DNA from: Paraniabella hibiscisoli
GTDB lineage: Bacteria > Bacteroidota > Bacteroidia > Chitinophagales > Chitinophagaceae
Assembly (NCBI RefSeq): GCF_022512515.1
Contig: NZ_JAKWBK010000003.1
Location: forward strand, 248,001 to 312,000
Direction of reading: 5' to 3'
DNA length: 64,000 nucleotides
Below, in pieces: positions 40,022 through 51,391 of the stretch; within the stretch, counting starts at the first letter, position 1, and every line of letters begins with the position of its first letter. Both the position numbers and the translations under genes were made by a program. Under the pieces are notes generated by a model that saw only the letters and a program-made list of their open reading frames with translations, had not been told where the DNA came from and did not search any database.

Positions 40022-43000
40022 ATGAATTTTAAAAAAGTAAACAACATCACCGGCTGGCTGGTTTTTGCGATAGCCACGCTTACCTATACACTAACCAGAG
40101 AAGCCCGGGGCTCTTTGTGGGATTGCGGTGAATTTGTGGCCTGTGCCTTTAAATTAGGAATGCCCCACCCTCCCGGCGCACCTTTGTTTACTTTACTGGG
40201 AAGATTTTTTATAGTTTTATTTGGAGACAACCCGCAAACCGCAGGTAACGCCGTGAACTTTATGAGCGCCCTGGCAAGTGCGGGCACTATCCTGTTCCTG
40301 TTCTGGACCATCACCCATTTCGCACGTAAAATGTTTGTAAAGGCGGGCGAAGCGCTTACCCAACCACAAATGATCACGGTTATGGGATCGGGCGTAGTGG
40401 GTGCATTAGCTTATACCTTTACTGATTCTTTCTGGTATAGTGCTGTTGAGGGCGAAGTATACGCCTTATCATCTTTCTTCACCGCTTTTGTATTCTGGAT
40501 CATGCTGAAATGGGAACATGCAGATGAACATGCCAGCAATGACGAAACCGGTAGACTTAGAGCTGACAAATGGATCATTTTCCTTTTCTTCATGATGGGA
40601 CTTTCTATCGGCGTTCACTTATTAAACTTATTAACCATACCGGCGATTGTAATGATTTACTATTATCGTCGATACAAACCCACTACCAAGGGAGCCGTTA
40701 TTGCTTTTTTAGTGGGATGTGTAATTACGGGTATTGTACAGGTTGCCGTAATTCAGTATAGTATGAAGGCTGCAGGCTGGTTTGATATTCTTTTTGTAAA
40801 CAGTTTTGGCATGCCTTTCTTCTCTGGTTTTGCAGCTTACTTTATCATCATAGCAATTTTAATTGGGTGGGCTTTAACCTTCAAAACCAATGTTTCTAAA
40901 GGAAAAATAATTGCCTGGACTTCTTTATTCTTTGCATTAGCCTTTTTACCGTTCGCCTTCTCAGGTACCATGGCCGCTTTTAAGATCATTTTACTCCTGA
41001 TCATTGGTGCTGTTTTAGGATATTTCATTAAAACATCTGCTCTAAAAGTGCTGAAGTTATCGCTTTGGTGCTATGCATTTATGATGCTGGGGTATTTTAT
41101 GTACTTCACTTCCCTGATTCGTAGCCATGCCAACCCAGGCATTGATATGAACAATGTAGACAACCCGATCAACCTGGTGTATTACCTCGGACGTGAACAG
41201 TATGGCAGTGCTCCGCTTATTTACGGGCCGCATTTTGCAGCAGAAGTAGATTATGATGAAAATGGTTCTCTCCTATAGCTTAGGAGAGATGAAATATACC
41301 AAAGGAAAAGAGAAATATATTCAAACAGGTCCTGCAAGAGAAGTGCGGTATCAAAGCGGTGATAAAATGCTATTCCCGCGTATCTGGGACTCCAGTAATG
41401 ATCAGAACCATGCGCAGTTCTATGCCGATTGGTTAGGGATAGGCCAGCAGCAGGATCCCAATACCGGTCAAACGAAGTATGAAGCACCCAGTTACGGACA
41501 AAATATTAACTGGTTCCTTACCTACCAGACAGATTTCCTCTTCATGCGTTATTTTATGTGGAACTTTGCAGGACGTCAGAATGACCTGCAGGGATTTGGA
41601 AATAAGAGAGATGGCAACTGGATTTCGGGTATCAGCCTGATGGATAATGCACGTCTGGGAGACCAGAGCAAAATGCCAGATAGCTTAAAGGTTAACAAAG
41701 CGAACAATAAGCTATTTATGTTGCCGCTGATTTTAGGGGTACTGGGATTTGTTTTCCAGTTATTGAGAAACAAAAATGACTTTATTGTTACCGCCATTCT
41801 TTTCTTCTTCCTGGGTGAAGCCATTGTATTATACCTTAATGCACCAGGTAATATGCCGAGGGAAAGGGACTATGTATTTGTAGGCGCCATGTATGTATTT
41901 GCTATCTGGATCGGTATTTCGGTGTTGGCGTTTGTAAAACTAGCCCTGGAAAAAACAGATAAAGAGCTATTTAAAAAGGTATTGATATACGGCGCTACGC
42001 TTACCTTCCTGGTTACGATCATCAGCAGTCTTACAGGATCTGCCAGCGGAGCCATAATGGCAAGCCTGGTAGCTGCCATTTTATTCGTTGCAGTAGTAGC
42101 AGCTGTTACTTATATTGTAAAAGCGGCTTCCGGCAAGGGCAGTAATCTAAAAATGGCTGGTATAACAGCAGGTGCTATTTGCTTGCTGGTACCCGTATTA
42201 ATGGCCCAGCAGGAATGGGATGACCATGACCGTAGCCAGAAAACATTAGCTCCAGACCTGGCTAAAGATTACCTGGAAAGCTGTGCACCTAATGCCATCC
42301 TGTTCACTTTTGGCGATAACGACACTTACCCGCTTTGGTATGCACAGGAGGTTGAAGGTATCAGAACCGACATCCGGATTATCAATACCAGCCTACTGGG
42401 TATCGATTGGTATATCAACCAGCTTCGTTATAAGATCAACAAAGCAGATGGTGTGGATGTGATCTGGTCGCCTGAACAAATAGAAGGGCATAACAGGGAA
42501 TATATTCGCCTGGGACAACAGCAACAGGGACAGGCTATAGATGCGAACGCCTTCTACCCGTTGTATGATATTATGAAGGACTATTTAGGTCAGGAAGTGA
42601 AAGACGAAGATGGCAACGATGTAGGCCCGAACACTATGCCTTTCAAAAAATTCTTTGTACCGGTAGATAAACAATTGGTATATAAAAATGGTACGGCAAC
42701 ACCTGCTGATAGCGTGGTGGACCAAATGGCATTTGAAATTCCATCGGGTGCTATTGCACGTAACGATCTCATTATGCTGAATATCATTGCTACCAATAAA
42801 TGGCAAAGGCCTATTTATTTCACTGCAGCGTATGGTGAATTAGGATTTGGGCAGCACCTGCGTAAGGACGGACTTGCTTACAGACTTGTTCCATTCCAGG
42901 CTAAAGCACCCCAGCAAAACTGGGTTACTGACCAGGCCATGAGAGCTATGAGAGCGGGTGGTTCTTCTGTAAAGGACAATAATCTTAAAGCTATTTTTGA

Positions 43001-43559
43001 GAATCTTCAAAAGTTCGAATTTGGTGGCGCTAATAAAAAAGGCGTTTATTTTGATGAAGTAAACCGTCAATACCTTTTGAATATCAGGGGTATTTTTGCG
43101 GAAGCTGCGGGTAATTTGGCCGATGCAGGTAAAACCGACGAAGCTGTTAAGTTATTGAACAGGGAAGCTGCAGGTATAAGCCCTGAGAATTTACCTTATG
43201 GAATGACGAGCCGCTACAGCCAGCATAACCAAACTGGTATTTTATTAACCGAAGCGTATTACAAGGCTGGCAAATTAGACCAGGCCCGCAAAGTGGCAGA
43301 GGATATCAAAAAGGATATCGCCAGCCAGAGAAGTTATTATGAATACCTGAAGGCTGAAAAACCAGAGTTCTACGCTGGTCTGGAGCATACCGAAGTAATA
43401 CTGAACGAAATAATGAATGAAGTATTAGGACAGGTAGAGCAGCAGTATGATCCGCTTAAAAAAGCAGCTAAAAATCCGGCACAGGAAATAACACCTGAAG
43501 CTTTGTTAAAAGCAGCTGATAGCGCGAAAAAAGCAACTGCTGCTGATTCGGCTAAATAA
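40022..43559 (+). CDS. DUF2723 polytopic membrane protein, probable glycosyltransferase (1 frameshift)
   Basis: Large inner-membrane protein of about 1179 residues. The DUF2723 block is at the N-terminus (REARGSLWDCGEFVACAFKL, HPPGAPLFTLLGRFF, with the acidic residues typical of PMT-like glycosyltransferases). About a dozen membrane helices follow, then a soluble C-terminal part with repeat-like helices (EAVKLLNREAAG). The frame shifts near 41270 (net two missing bases or one extra; the exact repair is unclear). Family members are proposed to transfer sugars from lipid carriers to proteins. It ends with its own terminator. Confidence 0.85.
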
Positions 43560-43584
43560 TATTTACAAATCTGAATTTTAGTGA

Positions 43585-43613
43585 AAGGCTGTCCCTAACC
43601 GGACGGCCTTTTT
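43585..43613 (+). terminator. Terminator after the DUF2723 gene
   Basis: AAGGCTGTCC / GGACGGCCTT (10 bp with one G-U), 6-nt loop, followed by TTT. It lies 26 bp past the stop codon. Confidence 0.8.
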
Positions 43614-43648
43614 GAGCCCGCCTCTTACTCCCTCCCCCACCATGATCC

Positions 43649-43690
43649 ATTCACTATTATCTATTCACTATTCACCATTCACCATTCAAC
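43649..43690. repeat. Heptamer tandem repeat, ATTCACY type
   Basis: Six tandem 7-mers: ATTCACT, ATTATCT, ATTCACT, ATTCACC, ATTCACC and ATTCAAC, just before the VWA gene. The unit differs from the GTACGAY family but the period is the same. Confidence 0.7.
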
Positions 43691-43720
43691 CAATCAACCA
43701 GTAAAACGTTATATTTATAT

Positions 43721-44816
43721 ATGCGTGGGTTTCATTTCTCAAAATTTGACAGTAACCAGGAAGGGAAAACTCCCTTCGAAAAGCTTTTAGACATTTTTAT
43801 GCAGCTGCTCACTTACACCAGTGGCGATGTGGGCGAGGCATTGGAATGGCTAAATGAATTAGATAAGCAATACCAGCTGACAGATGGTGAATATGGAATG
43901 GGAGATTTCATAGAAGACCTGAAGCAGAAGGGATACATCAGTGAAGATCAGCAAAAAGGAGAGATAAAGATCACTCCTAAAACAGAGCAGGGCATTCGTA
44001 AAAAGAGCCTGGAAGAGATTTTCGGTAAGCTCAAAAAGAGCAGGCAGGTGATCATAAAACCTTCAAGCCAGGTCAGGGCGACGAGATCAATCCAGAAACC
44101 AGGCCTTTTCAATTCGGGGATATGCTGGAGCAGATCGACTTCACCGAGTCCATCCGTAATGCCCAGATCAATCACGGGGTAGATAGCTTCTCCCTTCGTG
44201 AAGATGACCTTAGCATCCGGGAAACAGATTTCAAAACCCAAACGTCTACGGTACTAATGATCGATATATCCCACTCCATGATCCTTTATGGAGAGGATCG
44301 GATCACGCCGGCTAAAAAGGTAGCCATGGCATTGAGTGAGCTCATCACTACCCGTTATCCGAAAGACACATTGGACATCGTAGTTTTTGGAAACGATGCC
44401 TGGCCGGTGGAGATCAAAGACCTTCCCTATTTACAGGTAGGCCCGTATCATACCAACACCGTAGCGGGTTTAGAGCTTGCCATGGACATCCTTAGGCGGA
44501 GAAAAATCCTAATAAGCAGATCTTTATGATCACCGATGGCAAACCTACCTGTCTTAAAATAGGCAAACGCTATTACAAAAACGCTTTCGGACTGGATCGT
44601 AAAGTAGTTAACCGCTGTATGAACCTGGCAGCACAATGCAAGAAAAACAAAATTCCTATTACTACATTTATGATCGCAACCGACCCCTACCTGCAGCGCT
44701 TTGTACAGGAATTTACAGAAATGAATCACGGCAAGGCCTACTTTGCTTCCTTAGACAACCTGGGAAGTTTTATCTTTAAAGACTTTGAAAGCGGTAAGTC
44801 GAAGACCGTTGTCTGA
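43721..44816 (+). CDS. VWA domain protein, partner of an AAA+ ATPase (2 frameshifts)
   Basis: Cytoplasmic protein of about 365 residues. The N-terminal half is helical (FEKLLDIFMQLLTYTSGDVG). The C-terminal half is a von Willebrand A domain with a MIDAS motif DISHSM, FGNDAW, and TDGKPTCLKIGKRYY. Bases are missing near 44050 (G) and 44504. It resembles VWA partners of MoxR/ChlI-like ATPases, and such an ATPase lies 507 bp downstream in the same direction; the two probably form a metal-dependent chaperone or chelatase-like complex. Target unknown. Confidence 0.82.
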
Positions 44817-44902
44817 ACTATGATTTGGGCAGATTAAAAGATTTTTTAGAAGATTTAAACATGCCGCCCAGGTCGTAAATTGGCAATCAGATACTTAGAA
44901 TT

Positions 44903-45310
44903 ATGCCAGATTATAAATTCAAAGAAATTACCGAAAAAATAATAGGTGCAGCGATGTCTGTTCATGCAACTTTAGGAAACGGTTTTCAGGAAGTAATTTA
45001 TCAAAGAGCATTAAAAATTGAATTTGAAGACAGGCGGATAAAATTTGTCAGGGAAATGAACATGCCCATTTTTTACAAGGAAAAAATGATTGGTGAAAGA
45101 AGGGTAGATTTTTTCGTAGAAGATAAAATAATGCTCGAATTAAAAGCAATTATTCAATTGGAAAATGTGCACCTCGCGCAGGCTAAAAATTACCTGGAAG
45201 CTTATAACATGCAGGTAGGCTTGCTTATCAATTTTGGCAGCACAAGCCTTCAGTTCAAAAGGCTGGAAAATCAGAAATATAGAGATTCAAATAATCCATT
45301 AAATCCATAA
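44903..45310 (+). CDS. GxxExxY protein, PD-(D/E)xK-nuclease-like
   Basis: Intact 135-residue protein of the GxxExxY family. The name motif is GNGFQEVIY. A PD-(D/E)xK-like core is visible: ERRVDFFVEDKIMLELKAI, with Asp and the E-x-K pair, and HLAQAKNYLEAYNMQVGLLI downstream. The family has a nuclease-like fold but no settled function. It sits between the VWA and AAA+ genes, 13 bp before the latter. Confidence 0.88.
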   Translation: MPDYKFKEITEKIIGAAMSVHATLGNGFQEVIYQRALKIEFEDRRIKFVREMNMPIFYKEKMIGERRVDFFVEDKIMLELKAIIQLENVHLAQAKNYLEAYNMQVGLLINFGSTSLQFKRLENQKYRDSNNPLNP

Positions 45311-45323
45311 ATCCACCCCAATC

Positions 45324-46846
45324 ATGGTCAATACAATCGGAGAATTAAAAAATCCGGATACCAATCCAAATCGATAAAAGAAGAGATAAGACAAAACCTG
45401 ATACAAAAGCTGAAAGAAGGAGAAACTACTTTCCCCGGTATTGTAGGTTATGAAGACTCTGTAATACCTGAAACAGAAAGGGCATTATTGAGCAAGCACA
45501 ACATCCTTTTACTGGGTTTACGTGGACAGGCTAAAACGCGTATGGCCCGACAGATGACCGACCTGCTGGATGAATATATACCTTTTGTTGCGGGTAGTGA
45601 GATCAACGATGATCCACTCAACCCCATCTCCAAATATGCAATGGATATGATTGCTGAAAAAGGAGATGACACACCTATTGAATGGTTGCACAGGAGCCAG
45701 CGTTATGGCGAAAAGCTAGCTACTCCCGATGTAAGCGTTGCCGATCTTATTGGTGATATCGACCCCATCAAAGCGGCCAATCTCAAACTCAGCTTTGCAG
45801 ATGAACGCGTGTTGCATTATGGTATCATTCCGCGTAGCAACAGAAGCATTTTTGTTATTAATGAATTACCGGATCTGCAGGCACGTATACAGGTTTCTTT
45901 ATTCAATATCCTGGAAGAAGGGGATATACAAATACGTGGTTTTAAATTAAGAATGCCGCTGGATATACTTTTTATATTCACCGCGAACCCTGAAGATTAT
46001 ACCAACCGCGGCTCTATCGTTACACCACTCAAAGACCGTATTCAAACAGATATTAACCCACTATCCCCGAACACTGGAACAGGCCCTGGATATCACAGAG
46101 CAGGAAGCTTTCGTTCATGGTGATGTAGTAGATAAAGTGCTTATTAGCGACCTGGTAAAACGATTAATTGAGCAGGTTGCCTTTGAAGCCCGCAGCAGTG
46201 AATTTGTAGATAAGAAAAGTGGCGTAAGTGCGCGCCTTACCATATCTGCCAGGGAGAATGCAGTAAGCGCTGCCGAAAGAAGAGCGCTGATCAATAGCGA
46301 GTCGACCACACAGGTTTGGATATCGGACCTTGCTGGAATCATCCCTTCTATAACAGGTAAGGTAGAACTGGTATACGAAGGAGAACAGGAAGGGCCTTAC
46401 CAGGTAGCCATGAACCTGGTGGATAAAGCCATTCGCTCACAGTTCGTAAAATATTTCCCTGATCCCGATCAGCTGAAAAAACGCAGGAATACCGGTAAAC
46501 CATCAGCCCAACAAAAAGCAGACGAGAACCCTTACCGGTCCATTACAGCATGGTTCGACAAAGGCAACCAACTAAATATTCCTTTTAATACCAAAGATGA
46601 GCAAAAAATACAGCTGCTCTACGGTGTGGATGGCTTACATGCGCTGGTGAAAAATACTTCCCCGGAGCCAATGATCTGCAGTCTGGCTTACTCATGGAGT
46701 TCGTACTGCATGGCCTTGCCTCCTACTCCTCCATTAGTAAAAAGCTATTTGAAAATAAGATCGAATTTAAAGACCTGTTTGGAAGCATGATGAATATGGG
46801 GAATGATGAACAGGATGAAGAACTGGGTTTTGATGAAGAAGCGTAA
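45324..46846 (+). CDS. AAA+ ATPase, MoxR / magnesium-chelatase ChlI-like (4 missing bases)
   Basis: About 508 residues when repaired. The N-terminus is KEEIRQNLIQKLKEGE. Walker A is LLLGLRGQAKTRMARQM, Walker B and sensor 1 lie in FVINELPDLQARIQVSLFNI and ILFIFTANPEDYTNRGS (typical of ChlI-like ATPases). The C-terminal part is helical (ARENAVSAAERRALINSEST). Bases are missing near 45353, 46058 (two) and 46665; the final repair continues to LGFDEEA at 46846. It should work with the VWA protein upstream. Confidence 0.85.
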
Positions 46847-46900
46847 AACAATACCGTACGAAAATTTGTTCCCTTCCAATTACAATAGTATTCAAACTAA

Positions 46901-46932
46901 AAGACGTTTCAGTATTCGTACTGAAACGTCTT
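46901..46932. terminator. Bidirectional terminator with TTCG loop
   Basis: A 14-bp perfect stem (AAGACGTTTCAGTA / TACTGAAACGTCTT) closed by a TTCG tetraloop, between the convergent AAA+ and metallopeptidase genes. Confidence 0.8.
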
Positions 46933-46958
46933 TCCTGATATTCTCCTGCCTGTGCCTG

Positions 46959-47811
46959 TCAATTTAGAGAGGGATCTGAAAACGTGTCTCCCTGCCTGAT
47001 ATCGCCGGTTTGAAATCCTTTCCTGAACCAGTGCATTCTTTGCGCTGACGTGCCATGCGTAAATGCATCCGGGACTACAGTGCGGTGCTATTCTTTGTAA
47101 CCTGTCATCCCCTATTGCGTTAGCAGCGTTCAGCGCTTCGTCTATATCTCCTTCATCCAGGATATCTTTAGTTTGCTGCGCATGGTGCGCCCATACACCC
47201 GCTAAAAAATCTGCCTGCAATTCCATCTTTACGGAGTATTTATTAAATTCCGCTTCACTTAGCCGCCCGCGCATTTGCTGTAATTTTTCAGCAGTCCCGT
47301 TCAAATTTTGAATATGATGGCCCACTTCATGCGCCAGTACATAGGCCAGGGCAAAATCGCCGCCTGCCCCCAGTTTGGACTGCATTTCTTCATAAAAAGA
47401 CAGATCGATGTATAACTGGTTATCGCCGGGACAATAAAACGGGCCGGAAGCTGCAGTACCATACCCGCATGCAGATTCAGTTTTGTCCCAATACAACACT
47501 AACGAAGGCTCTATGTAACGCTGCCCGTTCTGAGCAAACAATTGCCCCCAAACATCTTCAGTATCGGCCAAAGTTACTTTTACAAAACTGGTCAGCTCTT
47601 CCTCCTGCTTCAGCCTTTGTTCACTTTGGGCATTATTAATTGTACCGCGGTTCAAATCGGGTACTACAGGAGGCTCACCGCTGCCGCCCAAAAAACTGTA
47701 TAATAAATAAACGATAAGACCCACAATACCTCCGCCTACAGCAAGTCCTCCGCCAGACATGCCGCGCCTGTCATCTACGTTAGAGCTTTCTCTCCGACCT
47801 CTCCATTTCAT
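46959..47811 (-). CDS. Neutral zinc metallopeptidase, YpfJ type (frameshifted near C-terminus)
   Basis: Membrane-anchored peptidase of about 284 residues. N-terminal membrane helix GGIVGLIVYLLYSFL. Zinc motif HEVGHHIQ, with CGYGTAASGPFYCPGDNQLY upstream and ELQADFLAGVWAHH downstream, as in the YpfJ (KPN_02809) family. Two bases are missing near 47085; the C-terminus then reads VVPDAFTHGTSAQRMHWFRK and ends at 46959. Substrate unknown. Confidence 0.88.
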
Positions 47812-47965
47812 AAATGCTGATTTACACTAATGAATAATAGTTTATATTATTTTCTTAAATATCGTGCCATTAAATGCTGCGAAGTTGCTAATTAGGGGTA
47901 ATATTCCAAAACTGGCACGTAGTAAGCAGAAATATACGGCGTTGGGTATGCCACCGGATTTGAGG

Positions 47966-48726
47966 CTATTTTAATTCAATAGTAGCAATTACCGGCAGAT
48001 GATCGGACAAACTATTAACGGGCACCGAATGCCGCTCTACATCTACGAGGTTTTTCTTTCGTATAAAAATATAATCGATCTTTTTGGTAGCAACCGGCGC
48101 AGGATAAGTTTCCATTTGTTTAGGATCCGTTCCAATAAAATAACCTTCGAGGTATTGTATCTCGGGGCTTCCGGAGTTGCATTTAAATCACCTGTTAATA
48201 TCACCGGATACGGATCAGCATCCAGATATCTTACTGCTTCCTGTGCCTGCACCATCCGTGAAGAGTCATCCAACGCAAAATGGGCTGAGGCAAACCTGAT
48301 CTTTCTTTTCTTGGATATACTGATCACAGCACTGATCATTGCGGTAGACGGATTCTTGCTTTTCAATAAGCTCATTCTTTTATTCTCCACCTGTATAATG
48401 GGATATCGCGACAATACACCCATACCATACGCCCCTCTCTGGTAATCAAAATGACGTACAAAAGCATAATGCATCCCGGTTAATTGTCCCAGTACCTTCA
48501 TCTGGTCAACTCCGGCAGTTCGGGTACAAACGCTGTCGACTTCCTGCAAGCCTACAATATCGGCACCCGATGCTTTAATGAATGCACCCATTGCTGCAAG
48601 CTGATCTTTCTCTTCCTTATCCGCACCATGATGAATATTATAGCTCATCACAGTAAGGGTTTGCGCGGATACAATAAAACCAGTAAACAATGCGATACAA
48701 ATCAACAAACACTTAATCAAACGCAT
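47966..48726 (-). CDS. Exported endonuclease/exonuclease/phosphatase family protein (1 frameshift)
   Basis: Signal peptide (CLLICIALFTGFIVSAQ). The EEP fold motifs are VMSYNIHHG, GLQEVD (metal-binding Glu), LTGDLNATPE and, after repair of one base near 48175, DYIFIRKKN and SLSDHLPVIATIEL (catalytic His). Restored length 253 residues. It may be a secreted nuclease or a phospho- or sphingo-diesterase; the sequence does not decide. It lies 3 bp after the thioesterase gene. Confidence 0.87.
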
Positions 48727-48729
48727 ATC

Positions 48730-49170
48730 TTAGGGGTTTAACCATTCAAAATCCTCCGATTTAGGCATTGCATCATAAGTATTCACTACCAGCTCCGGCG
48801 GAGTAGTCAACTTTCGCCTGGCGGTATCCATCCATGCGCCATCCAGGTTTAAAATAGCTGCTACAGTGTCGCCATTTTTAATGATAGTATGCCGCATCGA
48901 AAAACGGCTAAAGTCTCTTCTAGCCTTCGTAAGCTCCACATTGATCGTAACGGAGTCATCCTGCCTGATTTCTCTTCTGAATATACACTCTTCTCTGAAA
49001 AGAACAGGGCCAATCTGTAACTCATGCATTTTGGACGTAGAGAGCCCATGCTCCAGCAGAAATTCTATACGGCAGTAGGCGCCCCAATCATAATAAACAC
49101 TATGACGTAGATGTGCATTGGCATCCAGATCGGACCATCTTATCTGCACTTGTTTGATAAAAGCTGCCAT
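48730..49170 (-). CDS. Hot-dog-fold acyl-CoA thioesterase
   Basis: Intact 146-residue 4-hydroxybenzoyl-CoA thioesterase-like protein. The N-terminus VQIRWSDLDANAHLRHSVYY matches the family motif with the catalytic Asp in DLDANAH. GPVLFREECIFRREI and FSRFSMRHTI are also typical. Substrate unknown. It shares the minus strand with the phosphodiesterase-like gene. Confidence 0.85.
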   Translation of the reverse strand: MAAFIKQVQIRWSDLDANAHLRHSVYYDWGAYCRIEFLLEHGLSTSKMHELQIGPVLFREECIFRREIRQDDSVTINVELTKARRDFSRFSMRHTIIKNGDTVAAILNLDGAWMDTARRKLTTPPELVVNTYDAMPKSEDFEWLNP

Positions 49171-49318
49171 TGATAATCATTTTAAACAGGTAAAAATTGC
49201 GTTTATCAGTTCCGTAACAATGATACGACTATTTTTGCACCTCCCCGAAAGCATATATCGATTAGGGAAATGCCCGGCAACCCTTTACCGGCCATTTAGT
49301 TAAGTAATTAAAAAGTAA

Positions 49319-50074
49319 ATGAACAAAGAAATGAAGAAGATCGCAACGATAGTGTTGTCTGGCGTAGTAGCCCTTAGTGCCAATGCTCAAACAAAAGCAA
49401 AGCCTAAACCCGCTGCGCCTGTTAAAAAGACGATAGCTGCACCGGCAGTTAGCAATCAATCCACACCTTTAAAAAATCTGGCAGATTCGGCGAGTTATGC
49501 AATCGGGCAAAACCTGGCTCAATCCATAACCAAAGATTTAAAAAACCTGAATAAGCAAGCTTTTATCGAGGCTATTAAAACGGTGTTTGATGGTAAAGAG
49601 GCGAAGTTTGGCGAAGATGCAATCCGCTCAATACTCACCGAATTTTCAAGGTCTGAAGAAGAGAATCAATCGAAAGCCGTAGTAGAAGCAGGCCGCGCTT
49701 TTCTTGAAAAGAATAAAACAAAGCCGGGTGTAAAAACTACCGCCAGTGGTTTACAGTACGAAGTTATTAAAGAGGGAACGGGCGCAACACCTACGGCTAC
49801 CGATACCGTTGTTTGTAACTATATGGGTATGCTTTTAGACAGTACTCAATTCGACAACTCCTACGATCGCGGCGAGCCTCTTACCATCGCAGTTGATGGA
49901 GGCGTGATACGTGGATGGACCGAAGGCTTACAGTTAATGAAAGAAGGCGCCAAATACAGGTTCTATATTCCACAGGAGTTGGGCTATGGATTAAGAGGCG
50001 CTTCTTCAACCATACCGGGCGGCAGCGCTTTAATTTTCGACATCGAATTACTGGAAGTGAAGAAGGGACAATAA
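49319..50074 (+). CDS. FKBP-type peptidyl-prolyl isomerase, FkpA-like, exported
   Basis: Envelope folding catalyst, intact, 251 residues. Signal peptide MKKIATIVLSGVVALSANAQ, then a Lys/Pro/Ala linker, an N-terminal dimerisation domain (DSASYAIGQNLAQSITKDLK), and an FKBP domain from about residue 145 (GLQYEVIKEGTGATPTATD, FDNSYDRGEPLTIAV, VIRGWTEGLQLMKEGAKYRF, LGYGLRGASSTIPGGSALIF). ATG 49319 (MNKEMKK) or the ATG four codons later could start. Confidence 0.93.
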   Translation: MNKEMKKIATIVLSGVVALSANAQTKAKPKPAAPVKKTIAAPAVSNQSTPLKNLADSASYAIGQNLAQSITKDLKNLNKQAFIEAIKTVFDGKEAKFGEDAIRSILTEFSRSEEENQSKAVVEAGRAFLEKNKTKPGVKTTASGLQYEVIKEGTGATPTATDTVVCNYMGMLLDSTQFDNSYDRGEPLTIAVDGGVIRGWTEGLQLMKEGAKYRFYIPQELGYGLRGASSTIPGGSALIFDIELLEVKKGQ

Positions 50075-50094
50075 GCTATTCTCCTAGTTTTTAT

Positions 50095-50128
50095 AGCGGC
50101 AACATATCCAATTATGTTGCCGCTTTTT
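50095..50128 (+). terminator. Terminator after the FKBP gene
   Basis: AGCGGCAACATA / TATGTTGCCGCT, a perfect 12-bp stem with a 6-nt loop followed by TTTT, 20 bp past the stop codon. Confidence 0.9.
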
Positions 50129-50210
50129 CTTTAAAAAATAAATATGAATTAAAATTTGGAAATGAGATTTACTTCATATTAACTTTAATAAAAATTCACC
50201 CCCGCCGTTT

Positions 50211-50282
50211 ATGGAAACACACATTTCAATTGATGAGCCTCCCTCGGAAGCTCTTTTTTTAACCTATACACTTCATTTTTAG
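50211..50282 (+). other. Short ORF resembling the start of the next gene (possible local duplication)
   Basis: A 23-codon ORF reads METHISIDEPPSEALFLTYT, then LHF. The downstream deacetylase gene begins MKSVFPVDEPPSKLAFTYTT. The two share (V/I)DEPPS and TYT, and a 13-nt identity TTGATGAGCCTCC. Either a duplicated fragment or a small peptide gene. Nothing else is evident in the 293-bp gap. Confidence 0.35.
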
Positions 50283-50421
50283 ATACGCTAACCGTTACGC
50301 ATTTACCCGCGCCTTAGCCTCTCTTACATAGTTTTCATCGGGCACATTTTTCTGTGCTTTCATGTATCGTTTCGAACAAACTTTATAAACAATCCCCCAT
50401 TATCCTTACAACATTACCACA

Positions 50422-51293
50422 ATGAAATCTGTTTTTCCTGTTGATGAGCCTCCGTCCAAATTAGCCTTTACCTACACCACGCTAATGGTGTTATTATTTT
50501 TAGCTGCCTGCCAGTATAAAAAGAAACACATACCCCTGCTACAGCACCTATGCTTAGAGATTCTGCTATTTTATCCAAAACGGAAATTATTGCCTGCAGC
50601 ATTCCTCAAAAGAAACTGTCTAAACGAAAAAAGATCTACCTCACTTTCGATGATGGCCCTAATAAAGGAACCCGTACTGTATTAGACATTATGAAGGAAG
50701 AGCAAATACCGGCTACTTTCTTCCTGGTGGGTGAGCACGCTATTGGCAGCACAGAACAAAAAGAGCTTATGGATAGCTTAAGAAGCCTGCAAACCATCGA
50801 GCTCTGTAATCACAGCTATTCGCACGCACATAATAAGTTCGACAAGTTTTATATGCAACCCGATTCGGTACTGGCCGACTTTGATAAAGCCCGTGCCATT
50901 CTACAACTCGATTGCATGACCGCCCGCACACCCGGACGCAATATCTGGCGTATTGATAGCATTCATGGTACGGACATTAAAACCAGCAGGGCTGCCGCTG
51001 ACACTCTACAGAAATATGGTTACAAGCTGGTAGGATGGGATATGGAATGGCATTTCGAACCTAAAACCATGCAGCTAACCAAAACCGCTACCGAATTAAA
51101 AATGCAGATCGATAGCCTGTTTATGCGCAACAAAGTAAAGCAGGAAAACCACCTGGTGATACTAGCACACGACCAGGCTTACAGAAGCCCTTCTAATATT
51201 GAAGAATTGCAAAAACTGGTACGCAGTTTAAAGCAGGATGATAATTACGAACTGGAACTGATCAAAAACTATCCGGGCTTAAGTAAAAACTAA
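50422..51293 (+). CDS. Polysaccharide deacetylase-like lipoprotein (1 frameshift)
   Basis: NodB-homology protein of 290 residues after restoring one base near 50543. The lipoprotein signal is LMVLLFLAAC. Catalytic motif 1 is KIYLTFDDGPNKGTRTVLDI, motif 2 ELCNHSYSHAH (metal-binding His residues), then RTPGRNIWRI and VILAHDQ. The first 20 codons before the hydrophobic core (MKSVFPVDEPPSKLAFTYTT) are unusual for a signal peptide, so the ATG at 50482 may be the true start. Confidence 0.85.
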
Positions 51294-51391
51294 TAGGATC
51301 CCGTAAAAATATTTTTAGATCAGGAATTGATCAACAAAACCCGGCAAGAATTCATATACCGGTTAGCTCAAAAAACTAATATCTTAGCGGC

